Shown piece by piece: positions 1 to 12,624 of a stretch of DNA of 64,000 bases (position 1 is its first letter; each line of letters opens with the position of its first letter). The notes under the pieces were generated by a model. It did no database searches, had not been told where the DNA came from, and saw only the letters and a list, made by a program, of their open reading frames with translations. A program made the translations under genes and the position numbers. The DNA is from Datura wrightii (taxonomy: Eukaryota > Streptophyta > Magnoliopsida > Solanales > Solanaceae): the NCBI GenBank assembly GCA_035772735.1, contig JASDFA010000002.1, positions 6,386,001 through 6,450,000 of the forward strand. The letters run 5' to 3'.

Positions 1-634
1 ACATCTTTTCTCTTCTCTTGGTCTAAGTTTTCCCACCATATTTTAATCAGCTCTGGAGCCTCAATTATCATGCCAAATTTCAAAAATTTTCTAGCCATCT
101 ACAAAATAAAAAAAAGTTGGAATTTCCCCCTGCCCTTAGGAGCAATAATTTGAAAAAAATTGTATATACATCCTTCTATTTAAACACATAGTTGGATGAT
201 TGTCTATTTGGCCGGAGGCCGTTTAGACGCAAGGTGGTCTTCTAATGGACCCAATACGCCTTGGGTATTGGGCTAACTTAGGCAAATGCGCTAAATAAAA
301 GTCTTTGATTTCGCTCTACTCTAGTTGACTAGATTTGGCTTGTGAAAAATAGACATGGGTACTCGAGTGGACAAATCGAGGTGGAACAATGACGACTGTT
401 GGCCGACCCGCAACCAACTACCCGTCAGGGTGTCCCAAAAATTTGGTGTTATATATAAAACGACTGCTTACATGCTCACTTTTGAGAGAAATATATGCCA
501 ATTGGCGGAAGTATGCCATGAATGCAATGAAAATTTATATAAAGGTAAACAGATAAAACACAATTTAACAAATAAGAAAATAAAGGTTAGCCACAAAATA
601 TTAGCAAAATTCTTTTGATTAAAACCTAGATGAA
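1..634. other. Non-coding flank left of the R0 primer site
   Basis: AT-rich sequence with no recognisable gene. If the minus-strand primer-binding site at 635-652 is real, this is the start of the R0 internal region read leftwards, which continues outside the window. The open frames here (for example 355-618 plus) have no domain, no low-complexity signature of gag and no resemblance to any retrotransposon protein I know. Confidence 0.4.
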
Positions 635-652
635 TCTCCAGCGGAATCGCCA
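635..652 (-). other. Putative tRNA primer-binding site of R0
   Basis: Read on the minus strand this is TGGCGATTCCGCTGGAGA, starting with the TGG complementary to a tRNA CCA end. It lies two bases inside a TG...-starting LTR edge at 655. Similar TGGCGA-type sites are known from Ogre/Tat-lineage elements, usually matched to an arginine tRNA. The tRNA assignment is inference. Confidence 0.5.
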
Positions 653-2089
653 TCTGTTATGATCCATTTTCAAACTTGCATTCAAAATCATTCCATAACT
701 TGGCAATTTTGTGAAAATACAGAGTCTCCACCCAATTTATTATGGAAATTAGGAAACCATTTTAAAGGTATTTTTGAAAACCTTTGTTTAAAACCAAAGT
801 CTGAATAAGGGTTCAAATGATTTTTAAAAGGTCTTAGGCACTTTAAAAAATCCGCAAATGCGGTTATCGGTGAATTTTAGTCATAGTTGTGGCAAAAAAT
901 AATAACTTACTTGAAAAGGGTGACTTAAGGAAGTATTAACCTATTTAAAAGAAATTATCACTTGAAGACTCAAAAAAATTTTATGAAAATTTTAGCAGGA
1001 GGGTGCTTCAAATTTATTCATTCAAGATAAGATATATAAAATACCAAAATTTATTCTTACTAAATATATACGAAGTTAAGACTTGAGAATGTTTTGAGAT
1101 GGAATAAATTATAATAAAGATTGATCACTATGATACAAATAAGAGGTGACCCGTTTGTTCTTTTTTAATAAATAAATTTAAAAAAAATACTCTGCTTATG
1201 TTATAAAAATGTAAAATGAGATGTATAGTAATGATATTTGGTGTGAAATAACTTCTGTTTTTTAAGAAGAAAAACCCTTTAACTTGATAAAGGACTTCCA
1301 TAGCTTAAATATTTGCATCACCTGACTAATCATTTAATAGAAAAAATATATTTTATGTTTAACTTAAGGCATTGATTTGGTGATTCAAAAACATTTCACT
1401 CTGCCTGGGATACATCTAAATTAAGCAAAGAAAAAAAATAAATTGTTAGCGCCATATTTTTGGAAGAAAAAAATAAGTAAAATAAGATGAATAATTTGAC
1501 TCGGCTTTCCTTAACCCAAATCTAGACACCACAAGCTACTATTGTCCTTGTTGTGATGGGAGCTCGTCCTCTTTTCTTGTTCATCTATCGTGAGATGATG
1601 GGCTAACTCGGGGAGAATAAAAATTGGAGTTGTTGGTCCAACAAATAATGCCGGAGGTGAATGCAGAGTCCGGTGGACTCATTCGAGTTATCATATGCGG
1701 GTAAAAAACTAAATAAAGAGATAAGTAGAGTATCTTATAAGCAAGTATTTCAATGAAGCAATAAGACACAAATATCATACATAGATTTTCCAATGTTAAC
1801 AAATAATTTTATACTCAATAGGATCAAATGAATCCAAAGTAAGAAAAAGAAAATAGTCACTCAAGCTGCTGTGGCTAAACAAAAGCATGTAATTGTTAAA
1901 CTATGATTAACTAATACACGAAGGATTTTTATCAACTAAATACTGACTTAAGAGCTGTAAGATCATTAAATGGGCATCAGTCGTGTTCCCATCCTTCCAT
2001 AAATAGTGAGAAAATCAATTTGACACGATCCAGAGGGACTCGTTTTTCCTAGATAGAAAGAATCTAAATTCCTTTATTTTTTTAATTTA

Positions 2090-2116
2090 AAATAAATAAG
2101 TAAATAAATAAATAAA
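2090..2116. repeat. AAAT-type simple repeat
   Basis: Short run of AAATA/AAAT units within the R0 LTR-like region; ordinary low-complexity DNA. Confidence 0.7.
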
Positions 2117-2188
2117 CTCGTAAAAATAGACATTCAAACACAAAATGGGTTTAAAAGGTAAGATTGAATCGATCAAAGGCATCGTAGT

Positions 2189-2224
2189 AAAAAATAAAAT
2201 AAAAAATAAAAAATAAAAAATAAA
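2189..2224. repeat. AAAAAT simple repeat
   Basis: Roughly six imperfect AAAAAT units. No functional reading. Confidence 0.75.
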
Positions 2225-5048
2225 CTGGCAACCTTGAATTGAGGCCTAAGTAAACTAAAGTATTTAGCTAAGCTTCCACAATTTCTTAAAAAAAAAAAGT
2301 TGTTCGGAAAGGCTTTGTACACAAGAACTATTACAATCCCAACACGCTTAAACCTTAAACTATTTCAATAAACAACTTCAAACAAATAGATGATCAGTTA
2401 AGTTGTTGAGCTAAATTTAATAAATAATAACTACAGGTAGTCAGACAGGAGACTATATATTTATCCTTAAATCTTTAGCAGGAAAAATTATAGCTCTTTA
2501 CCACATCTCTTTTAGATTTTGACAGGGACTCTCAACTTAAATTCTCAAAATTTCATAACAATCGTCTGAGAGGGCTGAGATCTAATTTAAACTTGAGCAC
2601 AAACTGACAGTTACTTAAATAGGGAGAAATCACCAAGAAAAAGATCAAAAATTGAAAAAAAAGACTAGCCAAGTGAAACAAAATGCGCAGTAGACTCAAA
2701 ATATGCATGGATTCTGCTTACAAAACCCTGAGAATTTTATGAGGATTCTAGTCTAAAACACTCTTAAACGAACTGAGTTTTAATACTCAAACCCATTTTT
2801 TTTAGCCCTAAGCAGACTTAGAGTCAACTCAAGATACCCCAGGAATATCATTCTTAATCAATAAATGACCACTAAAGAAAAGCATACATGGAAGCAAACT
2901 TAGTCTAAATCCTTAAAAAATCTGCAACATGAGAGATGGAAATAATTAGCATTTGTCTACTTGAGCTCAAGCTATACCCTTAATATTTTAGGTATAGCAC
3001 AACAGAGAAAATATTGAATGGTCTTAGGCACAAACATGAGGGAAGAAACACACTAGGGAGAAAATGTTCAACAACTCAAGCTTTCAAAATACATTGATAC
3101 TTCAAGGAAGCAGAGATGGAGATAAAATTGAGACTTTAAGCTATTAAGTGGCCATTTTAGCTGGCCCTCAAGAAATTTGTTATGAAGTTGGGGTCCAATT
3201 AAAGCTTAGACTGAGATCAGCTTAAAGAAGTAGAAAATCACATAATCCCTTAGTAGACTTAATTATGCTAAGGATTTGACGCTAAGTACAATGATTTGAA
3301 TTAACTATTTATAGAGAGGGTGAGCAGATTTTAATAGGAAAACACCAAATAATCTTATAGAATGTAACTCATAGTATGACTAAGAGAAACAGAGAGCACA
3401 GCTTTACTCAAAATAATAAATTTCTAGACGACCAAAATATCTGTCACACGGTTCATTTTAGGACATTATAGCAGGGATTTACAACTTGAAATATTAGAGT
3501 CTTTAAGACTGAATAGCATGATCTTAATATTAACTTAACTACTTACTAAGTGAGCAGGTAAAGGTCTACACCATGAATTTATTTGAAATGAGATGACCAT
3601 TTTTCATGAATATAAACTCAATTTGTTGTCTAAATCTCTTGAAGTCATGTGAACTTGTAAAGCAACTGACTTTAGACACACTCTTACCCAGTCGCATATT
3701 TATAAGTCTCCTCGAAAAGCTGTGATGCCACATGAATATCCCACAAAATTATTTTTTCACTAAACAATATGTACATGTATATTTAATGAATAACAACCTA
3801 TTAGTGTTAAAAGTATTGGTTAAATGCAACACTTCACAAATGGTCTCCCAAACAAATAACTTAACAAAAGTGGTTTCTCTAAACTCATGCTTCCAGCATT
3901 TATCATTTAAAACCACGTAAAGAGGACAGGGGTAGCCTAGACATCCTGATAGAATTCTAGGGAGATTCAAACTTTGAGTCACAACTGGGCAGGACTGCAT
4001 ACGAAACAGACCTTATTATGACACTTCTTACATTCCAAATGATCTTAAACCAACCAATTAGATTATAAACATGTACAAAGGAATCTACAACACCACGTGC
4101 GCAGTAAGATGCAGAGAAATGGGCGGGGAAATGAGTACATATCCTAACACAAAGCTGAATAAAAAATAATGATAAATAGAAATACGGCTAAATGCTTAAT
4201 AGAAAACAAACCTTTACTGGATATTAACATAACAGTATATGCATAAAATGGAAGAGGGGTTAATCACAACATAATAAGATCTTAGTCGACGAAACTCCAA
4301 AAAGTTCATTCACATAGGTTAATACTGGATTCCATGCTACACGTTGAGCAGCTTTTTAGAGAGGAACGGATCAAATCATCCAATACTTATGGAAAGCTAT
4401 TTGGACTAGAGCAGATTAGCTCCTTCTTGACGTAAACATAAGTCAGAATCTAGGCAAAAGATCGAAGCACGAAGAGGAAAAATAAATAAGTAAAAAGAAA
4501 GTGTTGTAGAACACTTAACCTCCTAGTCCCAACTCAAAATATCAAGAAATCATAATTAATTCGTAACTATATAGAATCTCTAAATACAAACGGACTCGAT
4601 CATGGTGAGAACGACTTTCGAACTCATAACATAGAATACTGAAAATTTCACGCCTTCAATACATAAGGAGATGGAAAGGGTGACTAAAACTCTAATTCAA
4701 ACAAAACTAAAAGTCAGCTAATTTATAAAAAAAAGATTTAAACATAATCGCAAAAACAAATACTAAGGCAGGGAAAGAGGATATTACCTTCTTTGGAGCA
4801 GTGAACTTGGAGACAAACAAGTTGAGAATACTAGATATCACTACCGTTTCGGCTCACAATCAAATTTTAAAAAAAGTTTAGACTAAAGAACTGATTACCC
4901 AAACACTGCTCTAGCAGATGAAGTTTTTCATTTTTTTTTTATTCTAGATTTTTGAAAAATCGGAAGGTTTGGGGAAACCCGTTGTTTTTTTCTTTCTCGA
5001 ATTTCCTCAACTGTGTGCCTACCCCCTTCAATGGTGAAGATGGGGTTC

Positions 5049-5056
5049 TATTTATA
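5049..5056 (-). promoter_or_regulatory. TATA box, minus strand (R0)
   Basis: TATAAATA on the minus strand, followed leftwards by a pyrimidine/purine mixed leader without an ORF. It fits the U3/R border of R0, or a promoter of an unknown leftward transcript. Confidence 0.45.
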
Positions 5057-5369
5057 GAACCCTCAAAAGCTAAATTTGAAATTCAAATCGATTTCCAAAA
5101 AATTGAAAATACAAAGAGAGGCAAAAAGCTCTACCTACTTCCGAATAAAGGGATAAGACCCTTCTCCACTTTCACAGACTAACAATGGAGAAGATGAGGC
5201 TTCCGGAGAATTTTGAGGGTGACGAGTCTGGTGGCAGAGAAGAAGATAAGGGAGAGATAAGAGGGTGGGGGTCTGGGAACGTTGAAGAGAGGGAGAGTGA
5301 AGGTCTGAAGGATGATGGGAACCGATGTTGTGGGAAAAGGGTTAGCCCCTTTCTTTGACTTGTTTTGGA

Positions 5370-5394
5370 CCGTCCGATCATCTTGATCGGACGG
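5370..5394. repeat. Perfect 11-bp inverted repeat (hairpin)
   Basis: CCGTCCGATCA, a 3-base spacer TCT, then its exact reverse complement. A DNA or RNA hairpin with an 11-bp stem, upstream of the R0 TATA box on the minus strand. Motifs of this kind recur in plant LTR U3 regions. Confidence 0.85.
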
Positions 5395-5480
5395 ATGAGA
5401 TCAAATCGTGAAAAAGAAAAAAGAAAAATATATATACATACAAAATCTGATTTATATATAGTTAAACATATAAGGAGGGT

Positions 5481-6430
5481 AGGAAAATGTTAATAAAATA
5501 GCCTTTTATTAAAATCAAATCACTCTTTAAAAAAATTAATTGGAGATAAAATGGAGATAAATTATTTTTTTGATTAATTAATCAAGATTATTGAATTTAA
5601 TAAAATAAAATAAAATAATAATAATTAATTTTTTTAATAAATGGACCAATCGTTAAACTTAGATCGTAAATAACTTGTGATTTGCAAAACTAACATATGT
5701 ATTTAATATAACATTTGTTCTCAATATAGAAATATTTTTTTTTCAAACTAGTCAAATAAGTTTATTTAATATTTATTATTTATAAAATATATATACAAAT
5801 ATGGTAGTATATTTTGCCAAATGAGATGACAAAATAACACCAAACATTAAAAAAAATTGATTATGCAAAAAAATAAATATTTTACTCTGTTTGTATTTCG
5901 AGAAGCCTGAATAATTAACTAAACGTGGAGATCCAAAATTGAATATCAATAACGCTTTTGTGAAACAAATCAAGTACACCGTTCACATCATTGAGTCAAC
6001 TCCACCTTATTTCTCCTTTTCACCATCTAGGTTTTCCTTAAGAGCCATCTTTTTAGACGCCTTTGTTTTTGTCATTAAGCATTACCACTCAATTTTTTTT
6101 CCTTCTTTCTTTCATCAAAGGATTCAAGCAGTCATTTCGACACTAAGCATTTGGTGCTATCTCACATTGAAGCTTATTCCTCTCTTCCCCCTTAATGCAC
6201 ACACCCCCAAACATAGGCTTTTACCTGCATCAACATTTCATTTTTTATTCACATCCAACCCCAAATCTTGGGCTTTTAACCCTTATTTTTATTACTAGCA
6301 ATTAGTGTGGAATCGGTGCCAAAGTAGAGAATTCAAGAAGAGTAAAGCTGTATAATATGATTCTCATTAAAAAGGTTTAAGGCTAAAAAAAGATTGGAAA
6401 TAAGATCAATGTTAAAGGAGGGAATTTTTT
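5481..6430. other. AT-rich stretch, nothing recognised
   Basis: Long A/T runs and no conserved coding sequence. A 119-codon plus-strand frame at 5939-6298 is rich in F, S, H and P and matches nothing I know; I do not regard it as a gene. The left edge may include the U3 end of R0. Confidence 0.5.
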
Positions 6431-7575
6431 TGGTGAAGTTATTATTCAAAGAGGGCCTAAGGTCATTTTCCAAGCTAAGCCACTTCTAGGATTTTGCCTT
6501 GAATCATATTCGGGGCAAATTCTAGATGACATGCATACACAAGAACAAGCTACAACCTTACCACACCAAGCATCACAAATCCAAGGAGTATAGCTATTCT
6601 CAGAATCAATTAAAAAGCATGACTTTTGATAAATTATTTTGAGTTTCGTCCAACTAATTTGTGAATCAAAAAACCAAACCAAGAATGTAGACACCATGAC
6701 AAGAGAATGATTTTTAAATTCATTTGCCTCTATTTTCTCAATGTTTTATAATTTCTTTGCCAAGAATTTTTCTTTTGTTGGTGCCGCTCAAGATAAGTTC
6801 AACAAGGACTCAAAGTGACAACTAGAACATTGCATTTTCCATTAAGAAAGTCACCTCTCAATCATCAAAAGGAAATGTCACCCTGCTCGATACAAAAATC
6901 AAGAAAGAAAATTTTTGCTCCTCGGAAAAGAACCTCAGTATAAAAAAAACTCTTAGGATTTATTCAACTAACTATTATTTGCAAAGGCAATTACAAGGCA
7001 TGGGTGGTAACACAATTGATGTGTAAGTCCAACTCGGTATCTAGGCAACCTGAAGAAATGACGGTTTGCCCTTAAGAATGACGTCACCTAATCTATCATA
7101 GGGCCTACTCATGCATCATTAATGAGTGTGTTACTTAGACTTCACCTCGGATGCAAATAATGCATTGTCCCCAATACACAAAATTAAACAAAATAATAGA
7201 ATAATGGGTGATATAACTCCCTAAACTGGTAGAGGTGCATGCATGGGCATGCATGATGTGTAGGAGATGTACTTGCAAAGAATAAAATCTTTAGGAAACT
7301 GCCTCAAACCTACGCTACACATGCGTACCTCAGGTTGGTGTATGCGACCGCATGTGCAATACAAATATAGAAGAGAATTTATGCATCAAAAGCTTCAGTG
7401 ATTTGTCCAAATACATGTGTTAGACCTGCGTTCTGCAGGTTGGGACCTGCGTTACGCATGATCTTCATAAGTGCTCCTTTCGAAATTCCCTGAGATAGCT
7501 CGTGCTGAGCTAGAAACTACCTAGTATAAGAATAAAAAACAACAATTGAAGGAAAAAATTGAAAACAAGATGAAT
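6431..7575 (-). other. R1: probable 3' non-coding region and possibly 3' LTR
   Basis: Downstream (leftward) of the R1 pol. It carries CCTGCGTT / GCAGG words (7424-7461) like those in the R2 LTR, which suggests U3 sequence of the same Athila-like family. I cannot place the polypurine tract or the LTR ends, and the left limit is a guess. Confidence 0.35.
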
Positions 7576-7625
7576 GCTTGGATTGCCTTCCCAAGAAGCA
7601 CTTGGTTTAACATTGCGGCACAATG
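7576..7625 (-). other. R1: conserved post-ORF hairpin element
   Basis: On the minus strand this holds GTTAAACCAAGTGCTTCTTG followed by GGAAGGCAATCCAAG. The same block lies behind the last ORF of R3 (15791-15840) and twice in R8 (42141-42188, 42226-42272), and in Athila-like elements of other plants from general knowledge. The 3' part can fold as a short hairpin (TTGGG / CCCAA in the R8 copies). Confidence 0.7.
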
Positions 7626-7639
7626 GAAATCCTCACAGT

Positions 7640-10007
7640 TATGGCTTATTGAGGTAAGTGACCCTGATAAGGGTGACCTCTTCAGGAATAAATAAATATT
7701 TCTTGACTCATTGTCCATTCACCTTAAACTTCAACCTGTCTTCTCCTTCGAGTTCAATGGCCCCACTTGGAAACACTTGATAGACTTTGAATGGGCCAGA
7801 CCACTTGAATTTTAATTTTTCTAGGAATAGGAGAAGCCTTGAGTTAAATAGAAGCACCCAATCCCCAGGAGAAAACTCTCATTTCAATAACCTCTGATCA
7901 TTGGAGTATTTCATTCGAGCCTTATACAGGGAAGCATTCTCATAAGCTCGCATCCCGAACTCATCAATTTCATTAATATTCTCAACCCTTGCATGGGCAG
8001 CTTTTCCCCAATTGAGATTCAAGATTTTCAATGCCCACATAGCCTTATGTTTAAGTTATACGGGTAGATGACAAGCTTACTAAAGACCACCAGATAAAGA
8101 GACATGCCAATAGGTGTCTTGAAAGTAATTCGGTACGCCCAAAGCGCATCATCTAACTTCCTTTCCCAATTATTTTTGTTGGCATTTAGTGAATTTGTTA
8201 GAATAGATTTGATTTCCCAATTGGATACCTCCACTTGGCCGCTTATTTAGGGGTGATAAGGAGTGGTGACTTTATGTTTCATCCCACATTTGGTAATCAA
8301 TGCACTGAACAACTGATCGCAAAAATGAGACCCTCTCCCCTCCCCTTCCCCCACCCCCACCCCGATCACTGATGATGGCATGAGGGGTACCGAACCTAGA
8401 GAAGATATATTTCTTCAAGAATGTAGTCATACTTCTTCCTTCATTGTTAGGTATTGACACGGCCTCGACCCATTTAGACACGTAGTCTACAACCAATAGA
8501 ATAGGTCCCATGAAATTAATTCCCTACACATCAAATATCTCGACCTCCAAGATAGGAGTTAAGGGGAATTCATGACGCCTAGAGATGCCATTGGAACATT
8601 GGCATTGGTCGTAATGATTAACAAGATCATGTGCATCATAGTAGATGGTAGGCCAATAGAATCCACATTGTAGGACCTTTAATGTTATTCGCACACTACC
8701 ATTATGACCTCCAACAGGCTAAGAATGCTATGCTTCTAGAATGAGCATCATTTCTACTTCAGGAACACATTAACGAATAATGCTGTCAGCACATATACGA
8801 AAAAGGTATGGCTCATCCCAATAAAATTTGTAGACATCATGTAAGAATTTCTTCTTTTGGTGGAAATTCAAACCTTCGGGCATCACAACGCTAGCTAAAA
8901 AGTTTGCAAAATCAGCAAACCATGGAATTAGATCGTGAGAGGGCGCCAAAATATGTTTATTGGGGAATGCAAAATTTATGTCAAGGTCTCCAATGGGCCT
9001 GCCTTCTTTCTTATATCATGAAAGGTGGTCAGCCATCTGATTTTCACAAACCCGGTGATCTTTTACTTCAAATTAAATTCTTGCAATAAGAGAACCCATC
9101 GAATAAGTCTAGGTTTAACATTTTTTTCCATAAGAGTGCAACATGATTTGTATGAACCACAACTTTTTTACCCAAAAGATAAGCTCAAAACTTCTCAAAA
9201 GCAAATACAATCGCAAGAAACTCTTGCTCCATTACCGTGTAATTTGTTTGAGCTTCATTCAAGGCCTTACTGGCGTAGTATACATCAAATGGAATATTTT
9301 ATCTTTCCTTTGTCCAAGCATAACCTCTAAAGCAACATCGATAGCATCACACATTAATTTGAATGGTTTAGACCAATCGGGTGCTATAATGATAGGAGCT
9401 GATATGAGTTTCTCTTTCAAACAAAGGAATGCCTTCATACAAGTGTCATCATAATGAAATTTAGCCTCATTCTCCAATAATCTAAACAATGGGTGAGCTA
9501 CTTTTGAGAAGTCCTTGATGAACCATCTATAAGAACCCGCATGACCCGAAAAACTTCTTACATTTTTAATGGTTTTTAGGGGTGGTAACTAGGAGATAAC
9601 TTTAATTTTTGATTGGTCTAACTCTATCCCTTTCTCTGAAATTTTATGACCCAAAATAATACCCTCTTTCACCATGAAGTGACATTTCTCCCAATTTAGG
9701 ACCAAATTCATTTCTTCACATTGGCTCATAATATTATTCAGGTGAGACAAACAATCCTCTACTAAATATCCCACTACCGAGAAGTCATCCATGAAGACTT
9801 CTATGATGTCTTCCACCATATATGAGAATATAGACATCATACACCTTTAAAACGTGGTGGAGAAATTGCAAAGGCCAAACAACATTCTTTTGAATGAAAA
9901 TGTTCCATAGGGACAAGTAAAAGTCAGTTTGTCGTGGTCTTTCGGGGCAATTGAAATCTGATTGTACCCTGAATATCCATCAAGCAAGTAATAATTCTCT
10001 CGCCCAG
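7640..10007 (-). pseudogene. R1: Athila-like pol fragment (RT, RNase H, integrase)
   Basis: Read leftwards from 10007. The reverse transcriptase begins abruptly at the residues just before LLDGYSGYNQ, continues with TFTCPYGTF and KRMLFGLCN, and contains the catalytic FMDD at about 9795. RNase H follows (SAPIIIAPDWSKPF at about 9390), then an HHCC-type zinc-binding integrase N-terminus at 8540-8730, the integrase core (VDYVSKWVEAV, 8272-8511) and its C-terminal part to about 7640. There are several frameshifts and stops; the first catalytic Asp of the integrase core appears as Asn (GINF for GIDF). The N-terminal RT, protease, gag and 5' LTR are missing because R2 is inserted at 10008; they should lie beyond 64000. 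Confidence 0.85.
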
Positions 10008-11720
10008 TGATGTAGGGCATATTTACATACTTATTTTTCATATTTTGCCCATGCTTAGCCATGTTTTGAGAATAAATTATGTGTGTTTTCTTTGATTTTT
10101 TATGATATTTGTGAAAAGAGCTAACACACATAATTAGATATTTTCAGGATATAAAAGTGATGGATTTAAGCTTAATTGTGATTAAAAATAGTAAGTATGG
10201 AAAAATGAGGTTGAGAAAATAAGTATAATAGAAGATGGCATCACACATGAATAGCAGTGTGATGAGTTGGTACTTTGCCAACTCATTAGACTTCTACGCA
10301 TGAACTTTTGCTTTGTTTTCAACTCATTTAGAAAGGTTTTATGCCCTTTGATTTTGCAGGTATTGAACTTAAATAGGGAAAGCAGAGGAATTGAACTACA
10401 AAAAGCAAAGTGCTGGAAGAAGAAGACCTGCGGTTTGTAGGTTGACACCTGTGGAACGCAGGTTCCATGCAGAGTCGCGCTGGTCAGAAGATGAAGGGCA
10501 TCTACGAAATGCAGGTTGGCACCTAAGAAACGTAGATGTGACTGCAGGACACACCCAGTTTTCTCTGAAATAGAGCTACAAGAGGCTTGCGTCTCGTGAT
10601 GGGCACTTGCAAAATACAGGTGCCGCGCAAGTGAGCTCCATGCTGAAAAGGGTAAAATTGTCCAGCTCTGGTACAAAGATACTTTGGATGCTTCTAAGGG
10701 AAAAAATGGGAATCCATGCATGAGGCAGAGGAGCAGAATTTTCCTAATTGGTACACTCCCTTGATAATAGGAAGAGTGAATATTTTGTGAATATCATATT
10801 ATAGAGAGAGAAAGATAGAGAGAAGTGAGAGACTTTTCTTTCTTCTTCTTCAAGTTGCTAGGGCAAAACCCACCATTGAAGCATATTTTAAAGTTTGAGT
10901 TTTCTATTCAATGATGAATGTTTATGAATCATTTATTGGTATAATCTTCTTATCTTCATTCATGAGTAGCTAATTTTATGCATGGGGTGTGTGCTTGATA
11001 GGGTTTGGAATAGATTGGGAGTTTTTGCTTTAGTCTTAGAATCGCTTAATTTGCATGAATCTATTGTTTCCTATTAGTTTCAATTGAAACGTTTATGGTT
11101 GCAAATATAAATTGTGTTTACTTATCTTGCTTTTGCTTGAGAAAGAGAAGTAAGATTTGGGTGAAAAAGCATTAGTGTGAATTGAGTTTTGAAGGTGTGG
11201 TGTTGGGCTAGAGATAGCCAAGACCCATATTGATAACTCATTCAAGAGTTAAGGCTAGAAATAGTTTAACTCTTCTCCAAGTTAATATGGATAATTTGTT
11301 ATGTGACCTTTAGGTTCGAGAGAACACAAGTAAAATATACCCAAGTGGTTGAAAAATATCGAGGCATCCTTGTCCATGGCTATTCATGCTTGCAGTTTGT
11401 TCTTTAGACTTATCAATTAACTCCAAATCCTATCGACGCCCCGTCAATAGCACATCCCTAGTACTTGCTCTTATTGTTGCTTCAATTCTCATTTCCCTAT
11501 TTTGTTATTGCTTTTAGAGTCATACAGTGATCTTATTTTCCTCCAAAATTTCTTTACAAGTTGTTATACAATGATGCTAGTTAATTTCGATTGATTTACA
11601 ACTTTAGTTGCAATTACTCCCATTTCCTGTGGATTATACCCCACCTCATAGTTGGGTAAATTATATTGCATATTACCATGTACACTCTCTCACTTGGAGG
11701 AGTAGATTTGGATGTTATCA
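10008..11720 (+). repeat. R2: 5' LTR
   Basis: Begins TGATGTAGGG where R1 pol homology stops and ends GATGTTATCA four bases before the primer site; about 1.7 kb. The start could be 10011 instead. U3 carries several short self-complementary words, for example GGAAC-GCAG-GTTCC at 10453-10466 and repeated CGCAGGT / GCAGGT. A TATA-like ATATTATAG followed by a GA-rich then pyrimidine-rich leader near 10795 may mark U3/R. Antisense open frames in it (up to 179 codons) are not genes. Confidence 0.75.
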
Positions 11721-11724
11721 ATTT

Positions 11725-11742
11725 TGGCATCGTTGCCAGGGA
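11725..11742 (+). other. R2: primer-binding site
   Basis: TGGCATCGTTGCCAGGGA, close to the TGGCGCCGTTGCCGGGGA site typical of Athila-type elements (complementary to an aspartate tRNA by family knowledge). One step to the right of the LTR end. Confidence 0.85.
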
Positions 11743-11847
11743 ATGGGCATTGATAGCCTAAAGTTGTTTGTTAATTTGAACTAGTCAAGCATCTTATGTT
11801 GTTTCTACGTTCTTTTTTAGTTTTATTGACTGGTTAGGGGTGTGAAG

Positions 11848-12624
11848 ATGAGCCCCTTTGAAAGGATAATCTGAAACCCCGAGGTGTCTTCTTATGCTGA
11901 ACCTCTCCACTTGATGGATGAAATGTGGAAAAGGGATGAGAGAAAAGACGTTGTGTTAACAGTAGTAATGAAGAAAATCCAGCTATTAGCAAAGTGTATG
12001 ATGGTTATTCATTCGAGGTACCAATAGGATGAGAATCAAAGTCGAAACTATGATTGTACAACTGAGTCAAGTAGTCGGAGGAGCGAAGAGTCCTCATACT
12101 CCCGAATTGAAAGAATGCTTGAAATGGTTCAAGAATGAGTTGTTTCAATTGATTCGAGGATTCAGGAGCTAAAGGGTGATCTTCTAGATATCTGACTCAA
12201 CTCCAACATAATTACTCTAATATTCCATCAGACATCTAAAAGAAAGAATGAACTTGTTAGCATCTCAAATGGAATCTAGCGAAAGTATGATGACCCAAGA
12301 GCCGATTGAGGAAGATACCATCCCAATTCCAAACAATGTTGATGAGGACAATATACAGTGGGATATGGAGGAGGCGTTTTTCAAGGAGACGCTAGAAGGC
12401 GTTCTCTTGAATATTAATGGTAGAAATGAATAGTTAGAAGAGATATGTCTTGCTATAAAAGGTTTAGGGTCCTACTCTTTCAACTAAAGAAGCTTGATCA
12501 CAAGAATCGTACAACTTTACCATCACAACCATCAATCCTTATACTGCCAGTTTTAGAGCTAAAATAACTGCCTACTCATTTGAAGTATGTGTATCATGGG
12601 TTGAAGAAGTGTTTCCTGTAATCT
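11848..12624 (+). pseudogene. R2: gag remnant joined to the start of pol
   Basis: After the leader, an ATG at 11848 opens a frame reading MSPFER that is soon broken by stops. A charged stretch with gag-like composition continues to about 12430 (an open piece runs 12248-12433), and from about 12540 the text matches the Athila pol linker (LPTHLKYV at about 12574-12597) that follows the protease. Most of gag and all of the protease are therefore missing: an internal deletion in R2. The reading stops at 12624 where R3 is inserted. Confidence 0.65.

Larger units (their letters stand above)
655..5480 (-). mobile_element. R0: putative long LTR of an Ogre/Tat-like retrotransposon
   Basis: The left edge reads TGTTATGATCC directly beside the primer-site-like sequence at 635-652, as expected for the 5' LTR of a minus-strand element. 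About 4.4 kb further right lies a minus-strand TATA box (5049-5056), which would make this a very long LTR with a short U3. Ogre elements are known for LTRs of about 5 kb. No coding sequence is visible anywhere in the span. The right end is not resolved: I see no clear terminal CA plus target duplication, so 5480 is only where the sequence changes to very AT-rich. It could instead be unrelated intergenic DNA beside a chance primer-like site. Confidence 0.35.

Noticed and set aside
5939..6298. 119-codon plus-strand frame
   Set aside because: No domain, composition typical of AT-rich non-coding DNA, no promoter seen.
10182..10721. 179-codon minus-strand frame
   Set aside because: Antisense inside the R2 LTR; no recognised protein features.
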